Source: Butyricicoccus sp. (lineage in GTDB: Bacteria > Bacillota > Clostridia > Oscillospirales > Butyricicoccaceae). Taken from it: DNA of 64,000 nucleotides. The notes under the pieces were generated by a model that saw only the letters and a program-made list of their open reading frames with translations, was not told the origin of the DNA and did not search any database. The DNA is taken from NCBI GenBank assembly GCA_020025885.1, contig JAHHRJ010000001.1:62001-126000 (forward strand), read 5' to 3'. Positions 16,444 through 23,473 of the stretch are shown here, piece after piece. The position numbers and the translations under genes are program-made. Every line of letters begins with the position of its first letter. Position 1 is the stretch's first letter.

Positions 16444-18192
16444 ATGCGCACCGGTACACGGGTAGAGCTGGGGCTTTTTGATGTGACCGCCAAAGGCGAC
16501 AGCGCAGCGTCCAGCACGGATGCACAGCCCTGGGGGAATCTGGCGGAAGATCTTCGCTTGGAAGAACGCCCACCGCAGCCCAAATACGGCACGCTGGAGC
16601 ATAAACAGTTTCTGCTGGACGGCAGCTTTACGCTGTTTCCGGATGCGCCGCAGGGCCGCTTCTGGGGGCTGTGGAGCAAACAGCAGAGCGGACCAGACGG
16701 GCGCTTTGCCGTGCCGCCCGTGCTGGAGGTGACGTTTTCTCAGCCACACAGCTCGGCCGGTATTACGCTGCACTTTTATGCGCCGACCCAGGACTGGGCC
16801 AGCGAGGTCGATATCCAGTGGTACAGTGCAGCAGGTCAGCTGCTGGCCAGCGCACGTTTTCGACCAGATGCGCCGGATTACTACTGCCGCCGCAAGGTAG
16901 AAAACTACCAGAAGCTGCGCATCACCTTTTCCGCTACCAGCAAGCCCGGACGATATCTGAAACTGGACGGGCTGGATTATGGTGCGGCGCTGATGTTTCA
17001 GGGTGAGGATGTTGTGCAGGCAAATCTGCTGGAGGAAGTGGATGCGCTTTCCAATGAAATTTCCATCAACACGCTGGAGCTGACTTTGTTCAATCGGAAC
17101 GGCGAATTTTCCAGCCTGAACCCAGACGGTGTGTTTGATGTGCTGCAGGACAAGCAGCGGTTAACCGTTTGGGAGGATGTGCGCCCATCTGCTCGGTCCA
17201 ATGATGTGGTCAGCCACAACATGGGTACGTTTTATCTGTCCGACTGGAAGAACCCCAGCGATACGCTGGCCAGGTTTTCGGCCACCGATGCAGTAGGGCT
17301 TTTGGATGGAGATCCTTTTGACGGCGGTATCTATGATACGACGGCCGGCAAGCTGGCGGCAGAAATCCTGAATGGCTACGCCTATGAGCTGGCACCGGAA
17401 CTGGCGGCGGAATCCGTAAAAGGCTATCTCCCGGCGGGCAGCCGTAGAGGTGCGCTGCAACAGCTGGCGTTTGCGCTGGGGGCCGTGGTGGACTGCTCCC
17501 GCAGCGACAAAATCAAAATCTATCCGCCGCCGGAACGTCCCAGCAGCCTGATTCCCCACAGTCGAAAATTTACCGGCGGTGAGGCATCTCTACGTGCGCT
17601 GATTACCGGCGTATCGGTTACGGCGCATCAGTATCATTTGCAGAACGAAAGAGAGCAGCTGTACAAAAGCGACCTTGCAGAAGGCACACACCGCATTGCT
17701 TTATCTGATCCGGCCGATAACCTGCAGGCAGAGGGCGGTGCACTGTTGGAGTGGGGCAACAACTTTGCTGTGGTCAAGGTGACAGCGCCTGGGCAGGTGA
17801 TTCTTACCGGCTGCCGCTATGCAGATACCAAAACGGTGCTGCACAGGCAGGCGGACGGGTTACCGCCGAATGCAAAAGTCAACGAAAAAACTGTGCAGGA
17901 AGCCACGCTGGTTAGTCCGGATCGAGCCGATGCCGTGGCGCAGCGGATGCTGCGTTACTACGCCAATCGCTGCGAGTTGTCGTTCCAGATGGTGGCCGGG
18001 GATGAGGCACTGGCTGATATGCTGATTGTGGAGAGCTTCGGCCGGGAAAACGTGCGCGGTCAGCTGGAGCGGATGGAGTTTGACCTTACCGGCGGTTATC
18101 TTGCCGATGTGAAACTGGTGGGTCGGCAGGTTCCGCACCCGGCGGATATTTACACTGGTGAGCTTCATGCAGGAGAGGAGGTGCTGCTCTAA
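16444..18192 (+). CDS. Tail-tip / baseplate protein (Tal-like)
   Basis: 582 residues in the position of the tail-associated hub gene, directly after the short tail protein. N-terminal beta-rich region with VLEVTFSQPHSSAGITLHFYAPTQDWASEVDIQWYSAAGQ (jelly-roll-like), then a hub part with DALSNEISINTLELTLFNRNGEFSSLNPDGVFDVLQDKQRLTVWEDV and MGTFYLSDWKNPSDTLARFSATDAVGLLDG, which resembles gp27/Tal-type baseplate hubs. The C-terminus ends in EFDLTGGYLADVKLVGRQV. No peptidase domain is visible. Very strong ribosome site (GAAAGGGGGGAG). Confidence 0.7.
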   Translation: MRTGTRVELGLFDVTAKGDSAASSTDAQPWGNLAEDLRLEERPPQPKYGTLEHKQFLLDGSFTLFPDAPQGRFWGLWSKQQSGPDGRFAVPPVLEVTFSQPHSSAGITLHFYAPTQDWASEVDIQWYSAAGQLLASARFRPDAPDYYCRRKVENYQKLRITFSATSKPGRYLKLDGLDYGAALMFQGEDVVQANLLEEVDALSNEISINTLELTLFNRNGEFSSLNPDGVFDVLQDKQRLTVWEDVRPSARSNDVVSHNMGTFYLSDWKNPSDTLARFSATDAVGLLDGDPFDGGIYDTTAGKLAAEILNGYAYELAPELAAESVKGYLPAGSRRGALQQLAFALGAVVDCSRSDKIKIYPPPERPSSLIPHSRKFTGGEASLRALITGVSVTAHQYHLQNEREQLYKSDLAEGTHRIALSDPADNLQAEGGALLEWGNNFAVVKVTAPGQVILTGCRYADTKTVLHRQADGLPPNAKVNEKTVQEATLVSPDRADAVAQRMLRYYANRCELSFQMVAGDEALADMLIVESFGRENVRGQLERMEFDLTGGYLADVKLVGRQVPHPADIYTGELHAGEEVLL

Positions 18193-18596
18193 TGGCATGG
18201 CAAACGCCTGTCTTTGACCGAACCGCAGCGGATGTGGCTGCCGGTGCAGAGAAATGTTATTTCTCGCCGGAACTGCTCAATCGAATCGAGGGAAATACGA
18301 GATATCTGGCACAGCTGAACGGCGTATCGCTGCCTGTGGCCCGAAACTGGTCGGAAACGGACTTTTTGACACCTAACCAGATGCGGCGGATTCTTGCGGA
18401 ACTGGAAACGGTACGCACTGCCTGCAGGCTGCCGCCTGGTCTGTGTCCGGTGCCTGCATTTCCGGCAACCACCTGGCAGGCCGTGAACGATATCGAGCGG
18501 CTGCATTGGAAGCTGCATGACATCTGGCTGCGAAACCAGGCAGAAGTTTTGTATGTAGAGGAAGCCTATACAGGCGAACAAATAGGAGTGTTGTAA
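18192..18596 (+). CDS. Baseplate-associated protein of unknown function
   Basis: 134 residues, ATG overlapping the previous stop (TAATG) and its own stop overlapping the next ATG in the same way. WQTPVFDRTAADVAAGAEKCYFSPELLNRIEGNTRYLAQL and WSETDFLTPNQMRRILAELETVR suggest helical structure; conserved tryptophans near 97 and 106. It matches proteins found between hub and fibre genes in related gut phages, but I cannot name a function. Confidence 0.6.
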   Translation: MAWQTPVFDRTAADVAAGAEKCYFSPELLNRIEGNTRYLAQLNGVSLPVARNWSETDFLTPNQMRRILAELETVRTACRLPPGLCPVPAFPATTWQAVNDIERLHWKLHDIWLRNQAEVLYVEEAYTGEQIGVL

Positions 18597-19069
18597 TGGC
18601 TTTTTTGAAGAAAATCTGGAAGAAGCGGCGGTGCGAATATCCGAACCGCCGCAAGCTGACACAAGTGCCCGGCAAACCAAACGAAGTGGATGTGGTGCGT
18701 GCGGAAGGTGCAGTGCTTGAGGAAGGCGACCTGCTTGGCGTCGAAAATCTGAACGACCTGGAACAGCGCATTCAGGACGGTTTTGCCGAGAGCCGCATCT
18801 ACAAGGCAACCTTTTTGCTGGATGGCTGGCAGCAGTCTGGCAGCCAGTGGACGCAGACGGCCTCTTGTACGGGCATGAAAGCCGAATATGATACAGGAGC
18901 GCCGTGGACGTACAAGAGCGGAAATCAGACGACCGACGCGGAGCTGGTGGCAGGTCTTAACCAGATCTGTGCAGGAAAGCTGGAAACGGTAACGAATGGA
19001 ATGAAAGCTACTGTTCCGCACAAGCCAACCTGTGACGTGCCGGTGTATGTGCGGCGTATGTCGGTGTAA
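18596..19069 (+). CDS. Tail fibre protein A (first cassette)
   Basis: 157 residues in two modules. Residues 1-65 (FLKKIWKKRRCEYPNRRKLTQVPGKPNEVDVVRAEGAVLEEGDLLGVENLNDLEQRI) are shared with the next gene and look like an attachment module. Residues 68-157 (TFLLDGWQQSGSQWTQTASCTGMKAEYD to the end, with CDVPVYVRRM) are shared with the C-terminus of the collagen-like fibre at 23474. This is mosaic exchange of fibre modules. The role is probably in receptor contact, from position. Confidence 0.65.
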   Translation: MAFLKKIWKKRRCEYPNRRKLTQVPGKPNEVDVVRAEGAVLEEGDLLGVENLNDLEQRIQDGFAESRIYKATFLLDGWQQSGSQWTQTASCTGMKAEYDTGAPWTYKSGNQTTDAELVAGLNQICAGKLETVTNGMKATVPHKPTCDVPVYVRRMSV

Positions 19070-19081
19070 AGGAGCATGTCT

Positions 19082-19477
19082 ATGTTTTTTACGAAAAAGA
19101 ACTGGAAAAATCGCCAGTGCGAATATCATAACCGCCGTAAGCTTGCAAAAGTTGCAGGAAAGCAGGATGAGTACGAGGTCACGCGAGTAGAAGGCTTGGT
19201 GATGGAAGAGGGCGATGCCTTCGACCAGAACAACATGAACGATATGGAGAGCCGTATTGCGTCTGGTTTTGATGCAGTGGAAAAAGAGCTTGGTGGCAAA
19301 GCGTCTGAAAAAGATGTGCAGACAGCACAGCGGACAGCGGATAATGCAGGCAAGGCGGCACAAACTGCACAGCGCACAGCAAACGATGCATTGCCCAGCA
19401 GCAGCGCACAGAATTTTCTGCGCGTGGTTTCCTGGGATGCCAGCACAGGTACGCTCCGGACCACAAAGGGGGTCTGA
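19082..19477 (+). CDS. Tail fibre protein B (first cassette)
   Basis: 131 residues from ATG 19082, eight bases after AAAGGAG; an ATG at 19076 is too close to that site. Residues 1-65 repeat the N-terminal module of the preceding protein (KKNWKNRQCEYHNRRKLAKVAGKQDEYEVTRVEGLVMEEGD). The rest is a heptad-like helix with two TAQRTADNA-type repeats, likely a trimeric coiled coil, then a short beta tail LRVVSWDASTGTLRTTKGV. Probably a fibre shaft component. Confidence 0.65.
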   Translation: MFFTKKNWKNRQCEYHNRRKLAKVAGKQDEYEVTRVEGLVMEEGDAFDQNNMNDMESRIASGFDAVEKELGGKASEKDVQTAQRTADNAGKAAQTAQRTANDALPSSSAQNFLRVVSWDASTGTLRTTKGV

Positions 19478-19480
19478 AGC

Positions 19481-19942
19481 ATGGCCTTTTACATTTCCGG
19501 CAGCAAAATGAAAAGCATGACCTATGCCGGCGCGAAGGTCAAAAAATGGATCCATGATAACGTGGTGGTTTATGTGGCATCCAAAACCCTGTCCAAGAAA
19601 GTGACGTACCACACCCACGGCAACACCTTCACCCTCAATTGGGATACTTTGAGCGCGAAAGGGTTTACGAAAGCGACGTATACGTTCACGATTGCAGGCA
19701 CAGAGGACCTTGACGGTATCTTCTTCGTTGGAATCGGCACAAGCGCCGCCGCACCGCCGCACACTGCGGTGGATGCACCGGCAGGCAGCATCGTGAACCA
19801 AAAAAGTACCAATGGAAGCAATGTGGGCACCTGGACAGGGGAAATCCGGCTGCGCGAAGACACAACATACTATGTGTATTTGGGTTCTTACTACGCAGCG
19901 GAGCGCCCGTCTTATGTGTCCGCTACGGTCGTGTTTGAGTGA
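19481..19942 (+). CDS. Fibre/receptor-binding domain protein
   Basis: 153 residues, beta-rich throughout with Gly, Thr, Tyr alternation (KKVTYHTHGNTFTLNWDTL, ATYTFTIAGTEDLDGIFFVGIG, GTWTGEIRLREDTTYYVYLG). The start MAFYISGSKMKSMTYAGAKVKKWIHDNVVVY is seen at the front of short fibre-tip proteins of gut Firmicutes phages. No enzyme motif. There is no counterpart in the second cassette, where a different tip module occupies the place. Receptor binding is inferred. Confidence 0.6.
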   Translation: MAFYISGSKMKSMTYAGAKVKKWIHDNVVVYVASKTLSKKVTYHTHGNTFTLNWDTLSAKGFTKATYTFTIAGTEDLDGIFFVGIGTSAAAPPHTAVDAPAGSIVNQKSTNGSNVGTWTGEIRLREDTTYYVYLGSYYAAERPSYVSATVVFE

Positions 19943-19962
19943 ATGGAAAGGAAGGCGAATCT

Positions 19963-20301
19963 ATGAACGTATACGATGAATCGGGCCAGCTGCTGACCGT
20001 TGCGCCGGATCTCACAAAAGGCTGGCTGGAGGTTACGCAGCGCCTGGTGCAGCACCATCCGGCTCAGGAAGAAAAGAGTCACATGGAGGTCATGCCGGGC
20101 ACGACCGGACTGCGCCATCTGGTGATTGACCAGCCGGCACGGGATGCGTGGGATGAGTACGAGGCGGTACAGGTGTATCATCCCTACACGTCGGAAGAAC
20201 TGGCGGAGCATAACAAGCCTACGATGGAGCAGCGCATGGAGGCCGCAGAAACCGCGCTTCTGGAAATGATGTTACAACAGGGAGGTGCAGCCCATGTTTG
20301 A
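19963..20301 (+). CDS. Fibre-region protein with QPARDAWDEYE core (copy 1)
   Basis: 112 residues from ATG 19963 behind GGAAAGGAAGG. VYDESGQLLTVAPDLTKGWLEVTQRLVQHHPAQEE, then MPGTTGLRHLVIDQPARDAWDEYEAVQVYHPYT and a C-terminal helix EQRMEAAETALLEMML. The gene at 24601 is a close paralogue. The C-terminal helix before the XkdX-like gene is the layout of many Firmicutes phage tail operons. Function unknown. The stop lies inside the next small gene. Confidence 0.65.
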   Translation: MNVYDESGQLLTVAPDLTKGWLEVTQRLVQHHPAQEEKSHMEVMPGTTGLRHLVIDQPARDAWDEYEAVQVYHPYTSEELAEHNKPTMEQRMEAAETALLEMMLQQGGAAHV

Positions 20302-20422
20302 GTTTTTGCGTGTGCAGTATGAGCTTGGCCGCCTGAACGATGCCCAACTGGCCAAGTACGTTCAGGCTGGCTGTATCACGACAGCAGAGTACAAGCAGAT
20401 TTGCGGCAAGGAGGTGCGCTGA
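20294..20422 (+). CDS. XkdX-like small phage protein (copy 1)
   Basis: 42 residues: MFEFLRVQYELGRLNDAQLAKYVQAGCITTAEYKQICGKEVR. Length, the aromatic N-terminus, the turn before CITTAEYKQI and the position between fibre and lysis genes are those of the XkdX family of Firmicutes phages. It overlaps the preceding stop by eight bases and its own stop shares a base with the next ATG. A near-copy lies at 24926. Role unknown. Confidence 0.75.
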   Translation: MFEFLRVQYELGRLNDAQLAKYVQAGCITTAEYKQICGKEVR

Positions 20423-20805
20423 TGGGTAAGGTAGGTACAGGAGGCGTTGCTCCGCAAATGGAAGCGGTATCGATTGCAAAGCAGTTTCCGCATTTTACGG
20501 AAACATTTACAAAAACGTATACCTTTATTGCAAAACATTCTGGAGTAATCGGGTTGTCGGTTAGTTCTCAGTATTATAGCCGCACCCCGTCCGGAGTGGA
20601 AATCATTATCTATCGGAATAAGAAACTGATTGGATATGCAAGCGCAGGCGCAAGTTATGCGCCTGGTGCATCCGTTTACTCAGCCAAAACAGCCGGAGAC
20701 GAATTTCAGGTGATCGTTAAGGTTAGAGCATCTGGGGCTGATGTAGGCTGTGATTACTGGGTGTCCGCAATGGCAAACGAACCAATTAAATTTTCAGAAA
20801 CGTAA
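20422..20805 (+). CDS. Small tail/fibre-tip protein (first cassette)
   Basis: 127 residues, starting at an ATG that shares a base with the XkdX-like stop (TGATG). MGKVGTGG at the start is shared with the gene at 25054 (MGKVGTSA), but the rest differs: FTKTYTFIAKHSGVIGLSVSSQYYSRTPSGVEIIIYRNKKLIGYASAGASYAPGASVYS is a Gly/Ser/Tyr-rich beta domain. Shared head and divergent body suggest the body is a swappable host-contact domain. Confidence 0.55.
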   Translation: MGKVGTGGVAPQMEAVSIAKQFPHFTETFTKTYTFIAKHSGVIGLSVSSQYYSRTPSGVEIIIYRNKKLIGYASAGASYAPGASVYSAKTAGDEFQVIVKVRASGADVGCDYWVSAMANEPIKFSET

Positions 20806-20822
20806 AAGAAAGGAAAATGATT

Positions 20823-21947
20823 ATGGCTATCAAGGTAATTGACATTTCTAAGCACCAGCAGAGCTTTCACCCTGCGGCTGCGAAATCCGCTTGTGTGGAT
20901 GCAGTCATGCTGCGACATGCATATGGTACCAAGGCAGACGATATGGCGCTGAGCTGGGCATCGGGCATCAAAGAACAGAGCTTGCCTCTGGGCGGCTATG
21001 GCTTTGCTACCTGGCACTACAAATCGAAGAATGGCGGCAGCGTGGCTACCGCTCGCGCCCTGATGCACCAGCAGGTGCAGAGCTGGATTGATACGACCAA
21101 ACAGAGCGGCTGTGATTTCTGGTTTGCTGTAGATCAGGAGTTGGAGCGCGGCCAGCAGATGGGCCTTGGCAAACACGACAATACGATGCTGCTTAACGAG
21201 GCCTGCGATATGCTGGCAGCTTCCGGTCTGCATCCCTGCATCTATTGTTCGGTTGCATGGGACAACAACTACATCCGCACCGCAGATCTGCGGTACAATT
21301 ACTGGCTGGCTCGCTACTATGACGGCACGGCTGATTTCGGCGCCGTTGGTGCGGAGCTGTCTCATCTGCCGGATGGCAAGTATACCCGCTGGATGCGCCA
21401 GCTGCAGGACGCTGGCCGACTGGTGGGCTGGCAGTTTGCAAGTACCGGCTGCGGCCACAAATACGGTGCCGGCAGCGAAAATATCGACCGTAATGTATTT
21501 TATATGGCACCGGCGGTGTACAAGCCGGAGCTGGGCGAGGTGCATCCCCAGTCTGATGCACAGTACATTGCAATTGGCCCGCTGTCTTCTGGCGATCAGG
21601 CCGCCGTGCATGCACAGCTTGATAAGCTGCAGGTGCCGGCACATACGGACGCAGACGGTGTCATTTATACAGATGTGGCGCTGTCCACCGGCGATCAGGT
21701 AGCGATGATCCATCTGGCCACTACGCTGCTGGTACCTATCCGTCTGCAGGATGTTCCGTTTGGTCAGGAAGAACAGCCTGAGCCTGATGGCCCGTCTGAG
21801 CAGTACAGTGTAGTGTTTATGTCCATGGTGGTCAAGGGCGGCTTTGCCAGCGCAGCCGACGCCAGGGACTACATCGAGGCTATCTTGGGCAAGGATGCTA
21901 TGGAGCGACTGAGCGTGAGCATCGCAGTCACTGGAAAGGTGGCATAA
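20823..21947 (+). CDS. GH25-type lysozyme endolysin with C-terminal module
   Basis: 374 residues from ATG 20823; ATG 20817 is too close to the AAGAAAGGA site. Residues 1-230 are a GH25-like muramidase: VIDISKHQ at the start (Asp of strand 1), HAYGTKADDM, GYGFATWHYK and FWFAVDQELE near 103, the place of the catalytic acidic pair. It is divergent from textbook GH25, so activity is likely but not certain. Residues 240-310 hold two related segments, GPLSSGDQAAVHAQLDKLQVP and VALSTGDQVAMIHLATTLLVP, followed by a SPOR-like end; these probably bind the wall. It degrades peptidoglycan at lysis. Confidence 0.75.
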   Translation: MAIKVIDISKHQQSFHPAAAKSACVDAVMLRHAYGTKADDMALSWASGIKEQSLPLGGYGFATWHYKSKNGGSVATARALMHQQVQSWIDTTKQSGCDFWFAVDQELERGQQMGLGKHDNTMLLNEACDMLAASGLHPCIYCSVAWDNNYIRTADLRYNYWLARYYDGTADFGAVGAELSHLPDGKYTRWMRQLQDAGRLVGWQFASTGCGHKYGAGSENIDRNVFYMAPAVYKPELGEVHPQSDAQYIAIGPLSSGDQAAVHAQLDKLQVPAHTDADGVIYTDVALSTGDQVAMIHLATTLLVPIRLQDVPFGQEEQPEPDGPSEQYSVVFMSMVVKGGFASAADARDYIEAILGKDAMERLSVSIAVTGKVA

Positions 21948-21949
21948 CT

Positions 21950-22165
21950 GTGAACAATAAGATTGAAACCGCATTTACTTATCATGCACCGAAAAGCGGT
22001 CAGTTGGAAAAATATACGGAAATCCGCAGCAAGGCAAAGGAATTTGCGTATATGATTACACAGCTTGTTCCGGATAGCCGTGAACAGAGCCTGGCCATCA
22101 CGAAGCTGGAAGAGTGTGTAATGTGGGCAAACGCTGGGATTGCGAGAAATCAGTCGGTAGAGTAA
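21950..22165 (+). CDS. Acb2/Tad1-like anti-CBASS/anti-Thoeris sponge
   Basis: 71 residues from GTG 21950, three bases after the lysozyme stop. AFTYHAPKSGQLEKYTEIRSKAKEFAYMITQLVPDSREQSLAITKLEECVMWANAGIARN matches the helical-hairpin family of Acb2 and Tad1: an early FxYHxP, an IRxxAK helix, PDSRExSLAITKLEExVMWANAxIAR at the end. Acb2 and Tad1 are small phage proteins that bind cyclic nucleotide signals and so block CBASS and Thoeris defence. Family resemblance comes from my memory of the pattern, not a search; the ligand is unknown. The second lysis cassette has no counterpart. Confidence 0.7.
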   Translation: MNNKIETAFTYHAPKSGQLEKYTEIRSKAKEFAYMITQLVPDSREQSLAITKLEECVMWANAGIARNQSVE

Positions 22166-22178
22166 GGAGGCTTAACCA

Positions 22179-22220
22179 GTGAAAACGGTTATTGCAGCAA
22201 CAGGAAAGGAAGTCGTATGA
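22179..22220 (+). CDS. 13-residue minigene before holin
   Basis: GTG 22179 sits behind AAGGAGG and opens VKTVIAATGKEVV, whose stop overlaps the holin ATG (ATGA). The peptide resembles the N-terminus of a longer small phage protein beginning MKTVI. It may be the stub left by a deletion, or a leader that couples holin translation to upstream ribosomes. Confidence 0.35.
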   Translation: MKTVIAATGKEVV

Positions 22221-22723
22221 AAATGGAAGTAATGGAATTTTTGCAAGTCTATAAGGATGCAATGACGCACAATCCCTTTGTAGTCTTGGTTCTGGTATGC
22301 GTAGTGGCGGACACTGTATTTGGCTGCCTGCGTGCAGCTAAGTATCATGCCTGGAACTCCAGTTTGGGCATTGATGGGGGCATCCGTAAGGTGACGATGC
22401 TGTTGTCTGTGCTGTTCCTGGCACTGGTGGATCAGCTGGTCGGCATCAACGTGATCAGCTGGCTGCCGGAAGCTGCAAGGGCAGCACTGAGCGCAGTCAA
22501 TATTTCTGCTATTGGTCTGGCAGAGTTCTTCTGTATTGTGTACATCCTGTATGAAGCTACCAGCATTCTGAAAAATTGGATGCTGTGTGGTGTTTGGGTC
22601 CCCACCGGCCTGAAGGATAAGCTGGCCGAGTGGCTGGATCAGATGACGGATGAAAGCAGCGTGTCCATTGTGGACACATTGGCACAGCCTGATAATAAGC
22701 AGATTCCTAAGAATAAGGTATAA
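22217..22723 (+). CDS. Phage holin, TcdE/Cph1 type (copy 1)
   Basis: 168 residues. Hydrophobic segments at about 20-42 (PFVVLVLVCVVADTVFGCL), 62-80, 85-110 and 110-130 separated by polar loops fit the phi29/TcdE/Cph1-like holin family; NSSLGIDGGIRKVTMLLSV is a characteristic loop. The C-terminus (KDKLAEWLDQMTDESS to the end) is charged and cytoplasmic. It makes the membrane lesion that releases the lysozyme. The gene at 26200 is a close paralogue. A strong terminator follows. Confidence 0.85.
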   Translation: MKMEVMEFLQVYKDAMTHNPFVVLVLVCVVADTVFGCLRAAKYHAWNSSLGIDGGIRKVTMLLSVLFLALVDQLVGINVISWLPEAARAALSAVNISAIGLAEFFCIVYILYEATSILKNWMLCGVWVPTGLKDKLAEWLDQMTDESSVSIVDTLAQPDNKQIPKNKV

Positions 22724-22727
22724 GTAA

Positions 22728-22772
22728 AGCCCCCAACTGTCCGGAAAGTCCGAATGGTTGGGGGCTTTTTTT
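22728..22772 (+). terminator. Terminator of the first late transcript
   Basis: AGCCCCCAAC and GTTGGGGGCT pair, extended by an inner GTCCGG/TCCGAA-type stem, followed by seven T. It ends the long prophage late operon after holin copy 1. Confidence 0.85.
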
Positions 22773-22886
22773 ATGGTATAATAAAATTTTACGAGTTACT
22801 GTGGATAGGAACAAACAATGCAAAAGAATAACTATACACAAACAAGAGAGGTTCGGTACTTATAGCATCGCCTCCACCACAAAAAA

Positions 22887-22925
22887 GGACCGATTAAAAC
22901 GATTCGTTTTAATCGGTCCTTTTTA
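22887..22925. terminator. Perfect inverted repeat, bidirectional terminator
   Basis: GGACCGATTAAAAC and its exact reverse complement flank GATTC, with A run before and T run after, so it can terminate on both strands. Just before it lies CGCCTCCACCA (22869-22879), which looks like the 3' end of a tRNA-type RNA, but no T-arm folds. Confidence 0.7.
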
Positions 22926-22968
22926 TTTGTTTAGAAACTGTCTTAAAAGAAGTAAATTATAGCGTAAA

Positions 22969-23018
22969 ACCCTCTCGTGCTGGAACAAAATTGTTTGGCA
23001 TGCGAGGGCTTTTATTTT
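22969..23018 (+). terminator. Imperfect hairpin with T run
   Basis: CCCTC..GTGCTGGAACAA pairs imperfectly with TTGTTTGGCATGCGAGGG, followed by CTTTTATTTT. The rest of 23019-23385 shows no credible gene on either strand; frames there lack ribosome sites and known motifs. Confidence 0.5.
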
Positions 23019-23387
23019 GTACGCAATTTTATAAGGGAAGCTGCCCGGAAATAAGAAAAACGTACAGCGTGCAAAAGAGAAGAAAAAATGCGTGTTTTCT
23101 TATAGAAGGTGCTGAAGGTGTGGCTGAGTTCGGCAAAGGGGCACAGGTGTAATACGAGTAAGCGACGAATCAAAGCGGGCACAGATCATTTGCATTGCGA
23201 CATATATTGAGATACAGGGAGAGACGAAAGCAGGCAGGATCAGAGTAGTACAGGGTGCGGAATGAATCTTCAGAATGTGCAAAGGAATCACCAATATACA
23301 ATTACAGCTGGCACTGGAAGTGCACAGGCACATTAGATATTAAAAACAGAGATGCTTCGTGAAAAAGTCAGCGTTTGTGGGCAATAG

Positions 23388-23415
23388 TTGATTTTGAAAA
23401 CTTTTGCGGTATAAT
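23388..23415 (+). promoter_or_regulatory. Promoter of the second fibre-lysis cassette
   Basis: TTGATT (23388-23393), 16-base spacer, TATAAT (23410-23415), followed 58 bases later by an ATG with AAAAGGAGGA. It gives the second cassette its own transcription start independent of the phage late operon. Confidence 0.65.
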
Positions 23416-23473
23416 GATGTCGCCTGAAAGTAACTTGCGAGTAACTTGAAATAAAAAAAAGGAGGAACAACGA

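Noticed and set aside
22850..22885. Possible tRNA or tmRNA gene ending in CGCCTCCACCA
   Set aside because: The preceding bases do not form a T-arm or acceptor partner, so no functional RNA is called; kept only as a possible attachment remnant.
23100..23333. 77-residue frame on the - strand in the gap between cassettes
   Set aside because: No ribosome site, no motif, composition of non-coding DNA.
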